A stretch of DNA of 64,000 nucleotides from Rhodospirillales bacterium (GTDB lineage: Bacteria; Pseudomonadota; Alphaproteobacteria; Acetobacterales; Acetobacteraceae). Shown one piece after another: positions 29,274 through 36,771 of the stretch; position 1 is the stretch's first letter, and each line of letters starts with the position of its first letter. Below the pieces are notes generated by a model. It worked only from the letters and a program-made list of their open reading frames with translations. It was not told the origin of the DNA and searched no databases. Made by a program: the position numbers and the translations under genes. The stretch spans positions 39,064 through 103,063 of the forward strand of contig JANXSM010000120.1 in assembly GCA_025352665.1 (NCBI GenBank). Direction: 5' to 3'.

Positions 29274-31052
29274 ATGGTATCAGAGGCTGGGCCGGAGAGT
29301 TTCCTCGGCGGCGGGACCAGCCTGTCGGGCCGCCGCTGGGTGTGGCGTGAGTCGGAACTGTTGCTCGCACAGGCGATCGCCCAGAAGCTCGAACTGCCGG
29401 AAATCCTCGGCCGCCTGCTGGCCGCGCGCTGCAAGCCCGAGTTGGCCGCCGATTTCCTCGATCCAAGCCTGCGTGCGCTGATGCCGGATCCGTCCTGCAT
29501 GGTGGACATGGACGCAGCCGCCACCCGCCTGGCCCGCGCCGTGACCACGTGCGAGACCGTCGGCGTGTTCGGTGACTACGACGTGGACGGCGCCTGCAGC
29601 GGGGCGGTGATGGCGACCGGTCTGCGCCAGCTCGGCTGCCGCGTGCTGACCCATGTGCCTCACCGCATGACCGAGGGCTACGGCCCCAACGCGCCGGCGT
29701 TGGCGGGCCTCGCAGCGCAAGGCGCCAGCCTGATCGTCTGCGTCGATTGCGGCACCGCGGCGGCCGACATCCTGGCCACGCTGGAAGGTCACGCCGATGT
29801 CATCGTGCTCGACCACCACGCCTCCCAGGGCGCCATGCCCCGCGTCGTCGCGGTGGTGAACCCGAACCGCCCCGACTGCGGCTCGGGCCTGCGCATGCTC
29901 TGCGCCGCTGGCGTCGCGTTCATGGCGATGGTGGCCACGCACCGAATGTTGCGCCGCACCGGCTTTTTCGCCAACCGGCCAGAGCCTGACCTGAAGCTCA
30001 TGCTCGACCTGGTGGCCCTTGCAACCGTCTGCGACGTGATGCCCCTGATCGGCCTCAACCGCGCCTTCGTCACCGCCGGCCTCAAGGTGCTGTCCAAGCG
30101 CGGCCGCCCGGGCCTTGCCGCCCTGCTCGACGTGGCCCGTGTCACAGAGTTTCCCACCGCCATGAGCCTGGGCTGGGCGCTCGGCCCGCGCATCAACGCT
30201 GCCGGCCGTATCAGCGAGGCCGACATCGGCCTGCGCCTGCTGCTGGCCGAGGAGGAGCTGGAGGCCCGCAGCCTGGCCGCCACGCTGGACAGCATCAACC
30301 GCACACGCCAGACAGTCGAAGCCAAAATGCTCGATGCGGCGATGGCACAGGCGCAGGTGCAGATCGAGGCCGGCCACCCGACGGTGGTGGTCGCGGGCCC
30401 CGAGTGGCACGCCGGCGTCGTCGGCATCGTCGCGGGCCGGATCAAGGAACGCTTCAATCGCCCCGCCTGCGTGGCCGCACTGGCGGATGGCATGGCCAAA
30501 GGCTCCGGCCGCTCGGTGCCGGGCGTCGACCTGGGGGCCGCCATCATCGCCGCCCGCGCTCACGGCCTGCTCACCAGCGGCGGCGGCCACGCCATGGCCG
30601 CCGGTTTCGCGCTGCCCGCGCACGACATTGAGGCGTTCCACAGCTTTCTCGACGAACGCCTGCAGGCGGCAGCCCTGCTGCCGAAGGCGGCGGACCTGCG
30701 GGTGGAAGGCGCCATGGCGCTGTCTGGCTGCTCCCTCGACCTCGCCCAGCAGTTGCACCGCTTGGCACCCTTCGGCCCCGGCAACGAGGAGCCGATGATC
30801 GTATTGCCCCGCACTCGCGTCACCCGCGCCGAGCGCATTGGTGCGGAGGGCAATACATTGCGCGTGTTCCTCGAAGGCGAGGGCGGCGCACGTCTTAAGT
30901 CCGTGCTGTTCCGCGCCGGCGAAACCAGGCTCGCCCAGGCGCTTCTGGCCCGCGACGGGGCGATGTTCCACGTCGCGGGCCATCTGCGCGCCGAGAGCTG
31001 GAACGGTCGTGTCAGCGTCGGTTTCACCATCGTTGACGCCGCACATGCGTGA
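29274..31052 (+). CDS. recJ: Single-stranded-DNA-specific exonuclease RecJ
   Basis: About 592 residues. It degrades ssDNA 5' to 3' in recombination and mismatch repair. DHH-phosphoesterase motifs are clear: GVFGDYDVDGACSGAVMA, then VCVDCGTAA and VLDHHASQG (the DHH), followed by the DHHA1 region (HAGVVGIVAGRIKERFNRPA and SGGGHAMAAGF) and an OB-like C-terminal domain (APFGPGNEEPMIVLP). The start is not certain: ATG at 29274 avoids overlap with glpX, while GTG at 29253 would add seven residues. It is the last gene of the aminotransferase-hom-glpX-recJ group, just upstream of tRNA-Glu. Confidence 0.94.
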   Translation: MVSEAGPESFLGGGTSLSGRRWVWRESELLLAQAIAQKLELPEILGRLLAARCKPELAADFLDPSLRALMPDPSCMVDMDAAATRLARAVTTCETVGVFGDYDVDGACSGAVMATGLRQLGCRVLTHVPHRMTEGYGPNAPALAGLAAQGASLIVCVDCGTAAADILATLEGHADVIVLDHHASQGAMPRVVAVVNPNRPDCGSGLRMLCAAGVAFMAMVATHRMLRRTGFFANRPEPDLKLMLDLVALATVCDVMPLIGLNRAFVTAGLKVLSKRGRPGLAALLDVARVTEFPTAMSLGWALGPRINAAGRISEADIGLRLLLAEEELEARSLAATLDSINRTRQTVEAKMLDAAMAQAQVQIEAGHPTVVVAGPEWHAGVVGIVAGRIKERFNRPACVAALADGMAKGSGRSVPGVDLGAAIIAARAHGLLTSGGGHAMAAGFALPAHDIEAFHSFLDERLQAAALLPKAADLRVEGAMALSGCSLDLAQQLHRLAPFGPGNEEPMIVLPRTRVTRAERIGAEGNTLRVFLEGEGGARLKSVLFRAGETRLAQALLARDGAMFHVAGHLRAESWNGRVSVGFTIVDAAHA

Positions 31053-31113
31053 AGCCAGCGATCACCGGCTTGACCGACACCACAGCCTCGGCTACCCAGC
31101 CTGCTCGTGCCTC

Positions 31114-31186
31114 GTCCCGTTCGTCTAGAGGCCTAGGACACTGCCCTTTCACGGCGGCGACACGAGTTCGAATCTCGTACGGGATA
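31114..31186 (+). tRNA. tRNA-Glu (anticodon TTC)
   Basis: A 73-base cloverleaf. The acceptor stem is GTCCCGT with ACGGGAT; the anticodon arm CTGCC-CTTTCAC-GGCGG carries TTC; the T arm is ACGAG-TTCGAAT-CTCGT; the D arm contains GTCT...AGGAC. The first base pair is G-T, a wobble. CCA is not encoded. The last 14 bases are repeated at 36184-36197, marking this gene as the attachment site of the element that follows. Confidence 0.93.
31173..31186 (+). repeat. Left attachment repeat (attL core) within tRNA-Glu
   Basis: TCTCGTACGGGATA, identical to 36184-36197. It covers the 3' side of the T stem, the acceptor strand and the discriminator base, the usual crossover segment for tRNA-targeting tyrosine integrases. 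The tRNA is left intact after integration. Confidence 0.85.
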
Positions 31187-31187
31187 T

Positions 31188-31202
31188 TCCCACAGCGTGG
31201 GA
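31188..31202 (+). terminator. Short hairpin after tRNA-Glu
   Basis: TCCCAC-AGC-GTGGGA is a perfect 6-bp stem with a three-base loop two bases after the tRNA. No T-run follows. It may help end the tRNA transcript or serve as an element-end site. Confidence 0.4.
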
Positions 31203-31271
31203 TCACATGGTCGGCGATCTTCTTGATGTAGACTGCACCTTTGGGGCGGTAGTTCGGGGGCTCCCGTTGCC

Positions 31272-31309
31272 TGCCCCCACAGGCTGTCCCCACAGGTTCG
31301 CCTCACAGG
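31272..31309 (+). repeat. Three imperfect direct repeats near the left end of the element
   Basis: Units TGCCCCCACAGG, CTGTCCCCACAGG and TTCGCCTCACAGG follow one another with a period of about 13 bases. The same motif occurs three times at 36083-36121 near the right end. Such paired clusters at both ends fit arm-type integrase-binding sites. Confidence 0.6.
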
Positions 31310-31637
31310 CCGCGCCGCCCGCGCCGGCTTCGAGACATCCAAAGAATCGGCCCCGGCATCCGTCAGGATCCCAAATGACCCCCCCACCCCCCGGGGACCA
31401 GACCTGCAATTCGTGTTGAACAGACAACGACTCTTGCCCAGGAACCCCCGCCCCCCGGCAAAAGTCTGGGATTACAACAACAAGAACATCTTCAACCCTC
31501 TTTTTCGAAAGAGATCCTGGCGAGGCCCCGGGGTCCCGGGCGGTCTGGCGTGACGGCGGGGGAGACGCGGCGACACGTTGGCGACGCGCGGCAGCACGAC
31601 CACGGCAGGCAGCATCCGGCATGGCCTGAGGCGAGGC

Positions 31638-31764
31638 GTCCGAATAGGGCATGGCCTAGCCGGACGTCCGATGGGTGGTCAAAAGGGGCCATAATTGCGT
31701 CCGGTTAGAATGGGTATTGACTTATCGGACGGTGCAGATGCACAAGCCTAGACCCTATTCGGAC
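31638..31764. promoter_or_regulatory. Inverted repeat region upstream of the serine recombinase
   Basis: GTCCGAATAGGG at 31638-31649 is exactly the reverse complement of CCCTATTCGGAC at 31753-31764. Further CGGAC/GTCCG half-sites occur between them (around 31671, 31700 and 31727). A TTGACT at about 31717 could be a -35 box. The arrangement resembles a resolution site or autoregulatory operator of a resolvase, ending 13 bases before the recombinase ATG. Confidence 0.55.
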
Positions 31765-31777
31765 ACTTGGAGGTCAC

Positions 31778-32338
31778 ATGGCGATTATCGGATACGCTCG
31801 GACATCGACGACGGACCAAGTTGCGGGCTTGGAAGCGCAGGTCAGAGATTTGACTGCGGCAGGGTCCGAACGGGTCTTCAACGAGCGGGTGTCAAGCGTC
31901 GCCACGCGGCCACAACTTCGCGAGTGCCTCGCCTATCTCCGCGACGGGGATGTTCTCGCAGTCACCAAGCCCGACCGGCTGGCCCGTTCGACCGCTGATC
32001 TATTGAGCATCCATGCCGATCTAACGAAACGCGGCGTCGGGCTGTTGATCCTGTCCATGGGTGGCGAGCGGTTGGACACGCGGAACCCGACAGCAACCCT
32101 GATGCTGACCATTTTGGCCGGTGTCGCCACGTGGGAACGGGAAATTATGCTGGAACGGCAACGCGAGGGGATCGAGAAGGCGAAGGAAGACGGAAAGTAT
32201 CTCGGACGGAAAGCCACCATTGACCCCGCGAAGGTCCTGGCTTTGAAGGCGCAGGGGCTTGGACCAGCAGTCATCGCCAAACGTCTTGGTGTCGCGAGGA
32301 GCAGCGTCTACCGGGTCCTGGGAGTTCCCAAAGAATAG
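31778..32338 (+). CDS. Serine recombinase (resolvase/invertase family)
   Basis: 186 residues. The catalytic Ser is in IGYARTSTTDQVAG (Ser10), with the Arg pair region VTKPDRLARSTADLL and the long E-helix region WEREIMLERQREGIEKAKEDGKYLGRK. A small C-terminal helix-turn-helix follows (ALKAQGLGPAVIAKRLGVARSSVYRVLG). This is the size of Tn3-type resolvases and DNA invertases. It would cut and rejoin DNA at sites such as the inverted repeats in front of it, for instance to resolve dimers of the excised circle. AGG lies ten bases before the ATG. It is unusual in a small element that also has a tyrosine integrase. Confidence 0.93.
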   Translation: MAIIGYARTSTTDQVAGLEAQVRDLTAAGSERVFNERVSSVATRPQLRECLAYLRDGDVLAVTKPDRLARSTADLLSIHADLTKRGVGLLILSMGGERLDTRNPTATLMLTILAGVATWEREIMLERQREGIEKAKEDGKYLGRKATIDPAKVLALKAQGLGPAVIAKRLGVARSSVYRVLGVPKE

Positions 32339-32406
32339 ACATGTACTTTGCTCGCGGGGCAGGCCAGACTCACTTGGCAGAACATCCAGATACAGCGGAG
32401 ACCGAA

Positions 32407-32703
32407 ATGCCATTGGACGACTTGGCTAACGAGGGTGGTTCTCTAACGATGGCGGACCATGCGGATATCGCCGATTGGATCAAGGATATTGCATGGGCGG
32501 CGTGGGCCTGCCTGGTTGCGACGGAGTGCGAACTTGTTGAAGAGATTGCCATGGTAGGTCCCAGGGGTGACGCGTGGTGGTGTTTGTGGCGGCGTAATGT
32601 GGATGGTCGGTTGATGGTCGAGTGTCTCAAGGACTCAGAGAGAACCTCGGTGGTGGACACAGTGGCCATGGCCAGAGCCCATGTGGAGATCACACTTTTT
32701 TGA
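32407..32703 (+). CDS. Small protein of unknown function in the element
   Basis: 98 residues from ATG 32407, which has GGAG nine bases upstream; an in-frame ATG at 32341, directly after the recombinase stop, would add 22 residues. The protein is acidic at the N-terminus (MPLDDLANEGGSLTMADHADIADWIKDIAWAAW). Its C-terminal half alternates hydrophobic and polar residues (AWWCLWRRNVDGRLMVEC). It has no recognised domain, signal peptide or membrane segment. It is probably cotranscribed with the recombinase. Confidence 0.5.
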   Translation: MPLDDLANEGGSLTMADHADIADWIKDIAWAAWACLVATECELVEEIAMVGPRGDAWWCLWRRNVDGRLMVECLKDSERTSVVDTVAMARAHVEITLF

Positions 32704-33232
32704 TGTTGGGGTGAAACAATTCGAGAGAGAACTAAAATCAGCCCGTTTCATCTCTTGACTTTTAGGAAACCCGCGGGAAGCCGAAAGGACACTTCGGCGA
32801 TACGGAGGTAACTGGTCCACCTTGGTGGCGGCTCTCGCCTGCCCTGGCCATAGGGGTCACTGAGGCTCACGGGAGGTCACTGGGGCCATTTCGGTCATTT
32901 GGGCTACACGGGGTAAGGAAATCGTCGGGGTGCCCCTGAGAAGCCCTGTAGAGCCCGTGTAGGGGTGCCTGCATCACCGCTGATCGAACGCCGCCACTGA
33001 GTGCCCGTTGTAGAACCTTGGTGGCGGCTCTCGCCTGCCCTGGCCATAGGGGTCACTGAGGCTCATAGGGCGTCACTGGGGCCACTGGGGCCATTTGGGC
33101 TACACGGGGTCGGGAAATCGCCAGGGGTGCCCTGGATAGCTTGTAGAGCCTGTGGACGCCATGGCTGTCCGGGGCCGGTATGAACAACACTGCGGGGTTC
33201 GCAAATAGCCCCGACCAAACCAGAGAGATCAC
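32704..33232. repeat. Tandem long repeats, possible replication origin of the element
   Basis: A 51-base stretch at 32819-32869 is repeated exactly at 33015-33065, and similarity continues for about 140 bases with an offset of 196. Inside are shorter repeats of the type GGTCACTGAGGCTCA / GTCACTGGGGCCA. The region has no convincing gene and lies directly before the RepA/RecA-like ATPase gene. Iteron-like repeats before a replication gene are typical of an origin. Whether it still works is unknown. Confidence 0.6.
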
Positions 33233-34327
33233 ATGAACGTCATTACCAAACTGTCGACGCCGAAAGTCGCTTCGAAGACCGCCGGGAACCATCGGCCCAA
33301 AAAGACTGAGGCTACGGCGATACGTTGGAAGGATTTGAAAGATTACCCGTTTCTCCCCCGTGAGGATCTTGTGTCGCCCTGGTTGCGGCAGGGGGAAAGC
33401 GCGATGATGTGGGCCGCGCCGGGGGTTGGAAAGACCCTGTTGGCCCTGACGTTGGCCCTGTTGGTGTCGGGGGGTGGCGAAGTTGCCGGGTGGAGTTCTC
33501 CGAAGCCGAGGAGGGTTCTGTTGGTGGACGGGGAGATGAACGCGGAAGACCTGAAGGATCGGATTGTTTTGTTGATGGACACGGTGGAGGGCATCGACCG
33601 TGCGGCCGTTGAAGATAATCTGCTGATCCTGCCGAGGACGTTACAGAGTGACAGTGTGGCGTTTCCAAACTTGGGCGAAAGGGAACTGCCGGATCATGTG
33701 AAAGATCGGCTGTCCGGGCAGGACTTCGTGTTCAGCAAGGCACGGGAGCATCATGCCGAACTGGTAATCTTCGACAATTTCAGCACCCTAATTGAAGTCG
33801 CAGATGAAAACGATGCGGCGGCTATGAAGACCACCACGGACTTCCTGATGCGCCTGAAAACCGGGGGGATCGGGTGTATTCTCGTTCATCACTCGGGCAA
33901 GGCGGGGACTACCTATCGGGGGTCTTCCAACCTCGCGACTACCTTCGAGGTCATAATGGGGCTAGCGGCATTGGAGGATAAAATCGGTGTCGGGGAGAGC
34001 GGCGCGGCATTCAAGTTGACTTGGGATAAATACCGGCAGAGGCCCCACGACGCTGTTAGACCCCGAACGATGAGTCTGCGAGACACTGAGGATGGTCACC
34101 GGTGGGTGGTCGGTGAAACCGATGACAACGATGTTTGGCTGCTCGTTAGAACGGTGGAGACGTGTAAATATCGGAATCAAGCGGCCGTTGCTGAGTTCTT
34201 GGGATGGGACGCATCGAAAGTCACTCGAACCAAGGCAAAGGCTATCAAGGTCGGTGCGATTACGGAGAGTCATTTGAAAGAATGTTTTGAGACACCGGCA
34301 TCCGATGTCAACACCAGTGACTTCTGA
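33233..34327 (+). CDS. AAA/RecA-like ATPase (RepA-type replicative helicase)
   Basis: 364 residues. The P-loop is WAAPGVGKTLLALTLALLVS (about residues 63-70), the Walker B is LVIFDNFSTL, and a motif resembling the RepA/KaiC-type sensor is in GCILVHHSGKAGTTYRGSS. This pattern matches the AAA_25/RepA family, which includes hexameric helicases of RSF1010-like plasmids and proteins of integrated elements. A C-terminal stretch (RNQAAVAEFLGWDASKVTRTKAKAI) looks like a winged helix that could bind DNA. It would unwind the origin suggested by the repeats in front of it. There is no primase or initiator in the element. Confidence 0.85.
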   Translation: MNVITKLSTPKVASKTAGNHRPKKTEATAIRWKDLKDYPFLPREDLVSPWLRQGESAMMWAAPGVGKTLLALTLALLVSGGGEVAGWSSPKPRRVLLVDGEMNAEDLKDRIVLLMDTVEGIDRAAVEDNLLILPRTLQSDSVAFPNLGERELPDHVKDRLSGQDFVFSKAREHHAELVIFDNFSTLIEVADENDAAAMKTTTDFLMRLKTGGIGCILVHHSGKAGTTYRGSSNLATTFEVIMGLAALEDKIGVGESGAAFKLTWDKYRQRPHDAVRPRTMSLRDTEDGHRWVVGETDDNDVWLLVRTVETCKYRNQAAVAEFLGWDASKVTRTKAKAIKVGAITESHLKECFETPASDVNTSDF

Positions 34328-34712
34328 TGTCCGGGAAGGTTCTGTCGGTGAACGAATGAAGGGGCTCTCGCCCTCTTCTTCAGTGGGTTACGGAGGTCAT
34401 TTGGTCGCCCGGGATGCGGGATCGTTTGAGGGAATTTTCGGGCCTGGGGAGCATCATCGAGACACCTTCTGCCTCTCTGATAGAATGCGAATTGCAAATT
34501 GCTGATATCTATAGGGCCTGCAATGTGCAATTTACGCAGTTCCCTGCGGGTTTCCGGTCGGTCCTGTTGGGGGGCGCTGCAACGTCCTGCGTGGGTGGTT
34601 TTGGCGGCCGATCCGGCCTAGAGGAACACCAGGGATGCCCGGGGCGGATGTGGGCACTCTAGGATGCTTGGCCGACGGACGGACGCTGAGTTGCTGGTTG
34701 CCCTATGTGGCC
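34328..34712. other. Intergenic stretch of the element with weak small ORFs
   Basis: Between the ATPase and integrase genes lie 385 bases without a clear gene. Two overlapping short frames exist on the plus strand (34414-34662, beginning MRDRLREFSGLGSIIETPSA, and a frame using TTG at 34401). Neither has a good ribosome site at the right distance, and I recognise neither. An excisionase could be hidden here, but I cannot support one. Confidence 0.35.
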
Positions 34713-36056
34713 CTATCGGGGCGCGACGATTGCCTGGGGAAGCGTCACGGACTCCACAGCCATTTTGAGCCGCTCTCGCGTGTCGCCCCCATGGTAGACA
34801 CCCAGCGTCACCCCCTTACGTTTGTGCCCGACTACCTGCTGGATGATGTGCTCTGGTTGGCCCGCCCGGAACGCCGCCGTGATGAACCAGTGGCGGAAGC
34901 TGTGGAAGTTCACCAACGAGCCACGCTTTCCCTTCACATTATCGGCCACCCCGAGAGACTTCCGATACCGACCGAATTTCTGAGACACACCCATGGACCG
35001 CTCGCCGGTGGGTCGGGTCGTGAGGTCGGGGAATAACCACTCGCCGTCCTTTCTACCGTTCCTGCGGGCGTCTATGAGGCCGGCCAGGTCGGTGTGTATT
35101 GGTGTCTTACGCTTCCCCGAGTTGGTCTTTGAGGCGCGGATGTTGAACTCCCCATCGTCGCAGTCCCCGACCTTCAACCCGGCAATCTCCCCGATCCGTG
35201 CGCCACTCAATGCGGCAATGCGCATGAAATCTTGAAGGTTCCTGTCCGCGCTGCCGCTGAGGAGCTGTGATAACTCGGTGTCGGTGAACGGGCGGCAGTC
35301 GGCGGTCTCCTCGCCTCCGTTGGCTCTTTGCGTCTGAAGAGATTGCCCCTTCCACGGATCTTCGCCCTTCAGGTGTCCGCGCTGAATCATCCAGCCCCAA
35401 TACGCGCGCAAGGTCGCCAGCTTGCGGTTGACCGTCTTGGGGTTCTGGCCCGTCTTGGCAGCCGCGGCGATGAACAGACCGGCGACCTTCCGAGTAATCC
35501 CCTCGGCATCCGTCGGGGACTTGGAGGAGACACACCAAGCTGTCAGTTCACGAATGGCCTGATGGTGCTGGCTCTGGCTGCGCCCTGAGTAACGGCTCTG
35601 CGCCAACCAGTCGTGGACGTGCAAGCCCACTGGCGTGGCTGTCCCGGTAGCAATCCCAAGGTAACTGCGGCCCGCCGCGGGCCCGTGCAGTTCCCCGATT
35701 ACCTCGGCGCGATCTGCGATCACCTGCTCCCGCAGCAGTTGATCCTCGGTCTCGTCAAGGCCATCACCAACCGAAATACTGCCAGGAGCGGCTGTGGCGA
35801 TGGCTTCGGCCGTCACCGGGTCATAGGCGTTTGGCCTTTTGGCTCCAGCCCGCGCCGCATGGATGGTGGCCACGAAGTCGGCAAGGACCTTGTGTCGCCG
35901 GTTTCTGGCCTCGGTCAGATCGTGGGTCTGCAAGGATTTGACGAGGCGTTTCTTGCCGATGATGACCCTCAGGGGCCGCGGAACGTCCATCACGCAGTGC
36001 CACGTCAGGTATCGCCTTTCGAGGTTGCGGTGGTCGGTGGTGGGAGGCTTGGCCAT
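34713..36056 (-). CDS. Tyrosine recombinase (site-specific integrase)
   Basis: 447 residues. The catalytic residues are in place: Arg in ALSGARIGEIAGLKVGDC, His-x-x-Arg in FHSFRHWFITAAF, a second His in QVVGHKRKGVT and the nucleophile Tyr in LGVYHGG. The N-terminal part has a SAM-like core-binding domain and an arm-binding region. Start ATG 36056 (MAKPPTTDHRNLERRYLTW) is preferred: the 26 extra codons upstream run through the 13-base direct repeats. It is oriented inward from the right attachment site, as in many tRNA-targeting islands. It would catalyse integration into tRNA-Glu. Confidence 0.94.
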   Translation of the reverse strand: MAKPPTTDHRNLERRYLTWHCVMDVPRPLRVIIGKKRLVKSLQTHDLTEARNRRHKVLADFVATIHAARAGAKRPNAYDPVTAEAIATAAPGSISVGDGLDETEDQLLREQVIADRAEVIGELHGPAAGRSYLGIATGTATPVGLHVHDWLAQSRYSGRSQSQHHQAIRELTAWCVSSKSPTDAEGITRKVAGLFIAAAAKTGQNPKTVNRKLATLRAYWGWMIQRGHLKGEDPWKGQSLQTQRANGGEETADCRPFTDTELSQLLSGSADRNLQDFMRIAALSGARIGEIAGLKVGDCDDGEFNIRASKTNSGKRKTPIHTDLAGLIDARRNGRKDGEWLFPDLTTRPTGERSMGVSQKFGRYRKSLGVADNVKGKRGSLVNFHSFRHWFITAAFRAGQPEHIIQQVVGHKRKGVTLGVYHGGDTRERLKMAVESVTLPQAIVAPR

Positions 36057-36082
36057 GACGTGATCCCGCCTGTGCCTGCAGG

Positions 36083-36121
36083 TCGCCCCCACAGGTTGCC
36101 CCCACAGGTTGCCCCCACAGG
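36083..36121 (+). repeat. Three 13-base direct repeats near the right end of the element
   Basis: TCGCCCCCACAGG, TTGCCCCCACAGG and TTGCCCCCACAGG are contiguous, 63 bases inside the right attachment repeat and just upstream of the integrase start. The motif matches the cluster at 31272-31309. They could be integrase arm sites or a control site for int. Confidence 0.65.
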
Positions 36122-36183
36122 TATCGTCGGTCAACCCCAGGAAAGCCGGGACTCTGCGGGGTTCTGGGCTGGTTGGAGTCCCG

Positions 36184-36197
36184 TCTCGTACGGGATA
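36184..36197 (+). repeat. Right attachment repeat (attR core)
   Basis: TCTCGTACGGGATA, identical to the last 14 bases of tRNA-Glu at 31173-31186. The bases beyond differ from the left side, so this is where the chromosome resumes. Confidence 0.82.
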
Positions 36198-36233
36198 CCA
36201 ACCAAATTACAGACATACAGAAGCGGCAGACTG

Positions 36234-36340
36234 CTAGAGCGTGATGACCGAAGGCGGGATCACCGAAACGTCTGAATCACGCGATAAAACAAAGAGCTCG
36301 AGCGGGATTACGTCGCCTATCAGACGTCATCTCGCTCTAG
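36234..36340. repeat. 107-base palindromic mini-element with CTAGAGCG termini
   Basis: The stretch begins CTAGAGCG and ends CGCTCTAG, perfect 8-base terminal inverted repeats, and encodes nothing. It is the same length as the element at 55064-55170. Its right 60 bases agree at about two thirds of positions with the reverse complement of that element. A rearranged copy is at 43734-43897. It is best described as a MITE-like or REP-like dispersed repeat. Confidence 0.7.
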
Positions 36341-36397
36341 AGGGCCACGACAAAGCAGCGTCCAGTGCCGCTCCACCAGTCACCCCCGAAATCAGGG

Positions 36398-36607
36398 TCA
36401 GCCGCATGCATGGCTGCCAAGCTGCGCAGCGGCACTTGGGGCAGCCCGTATCATCTGCTTAAGGTCACCGTTGAACCGGTCTTCGGCCAGATCAAGCAGG
36501 CCCGCGGCTTCCGCCAGTTTCTGATGCGCGGCCTTGCCAACGTTCAGGTGGAATGGGCGGTGGTCTGCACCGCCCACAACCTCTGCAACCTCGCCGCGGC
36601 CAGATAA
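36398..36607 (+). pseudogene. Transposase C-terminal remnant (IS1182-like)
   Basis: About 50 codons before the TAA (36458-36607) encode VEPVFGQIKQARGFRQFLMRG followed by EWAVVCTAHNLCNLAA. This is the end of the DDE transposase of IS1182/IS5-related elements and contains the conserved final Glu region (VEPVFGQIK). The rest of the gene is missing and the upstream bases do not continue the domain. The sequence from 36608 to 36771 shows no gene. A deleted insertion sequence beside the integration site is the simplest reading. Confidence 0.75.
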
Positions 36608-36771
36608 GGCAACTCGCGGCCGTCCAGCGCCTGCTCGTAGGCACGCCAAACCCCGAACCGGACCAGAAACCGCCCGAGAAACCAACAAAATACCTCGTCG
36701 AACAGACAGAGCAATTTCACGGACCCCCTGCACGCTCCGCATCCAGATTCAGCGGCGAACGAGTCGCGAAT

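Larger units (their letters stand above)
31187..31777. other. Non-coding left end of the element
   Basis: No convincing gene is seen in these 591 bases. They hold a hairpin directly after the tRNA, three imperfect direct repeats (31272-31309), a C-rich tract around 31380-31450 and inverted repeats leading up to the serine recombinase. A 70-codon open frame at 31207-31419 lacks codon bias and a ribosome site. Probable roles are integrase arm sites and the promoter or res region of the recombinase. Confidence 0.6.
31173..36197. mobile_element. Integrated element in tRNA-Glu, about 5.0 kb
   Basis: Bounded by the 14-base direct repeat TCTCGTACGGGATA: the left copy is the 3' end of tRNA-Glu and the right copy lies 128 bases before the integrase start. 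Inside are a serine recombinase, a small protein, a RepA/RecA-like ATPase with repeats in front of it and a tyrosine integrase reading inward from the right end. Short direct repeats (CCCCCACAGG type) lie near both ends. The interior is less GC-rich than the flanks by eye. There are no conjugation, capsid or obvious cargo genes, so it looks like a minimal integrated plasmid or satellite that depends on another element for transfer. Confidence 0.82.

Noticed and set aside
31207..31419. 70-codon open frame after tRNA-Glu
   Set aside because: It crosses the arm-type direct repeats and a C-rich tract; the composition is not protein-like.
33001..33183. 60-codon open frame within the tandem repeats
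   Set aside because: It only covers the second copy of the repeat and shows no codon bias or ribosome site.
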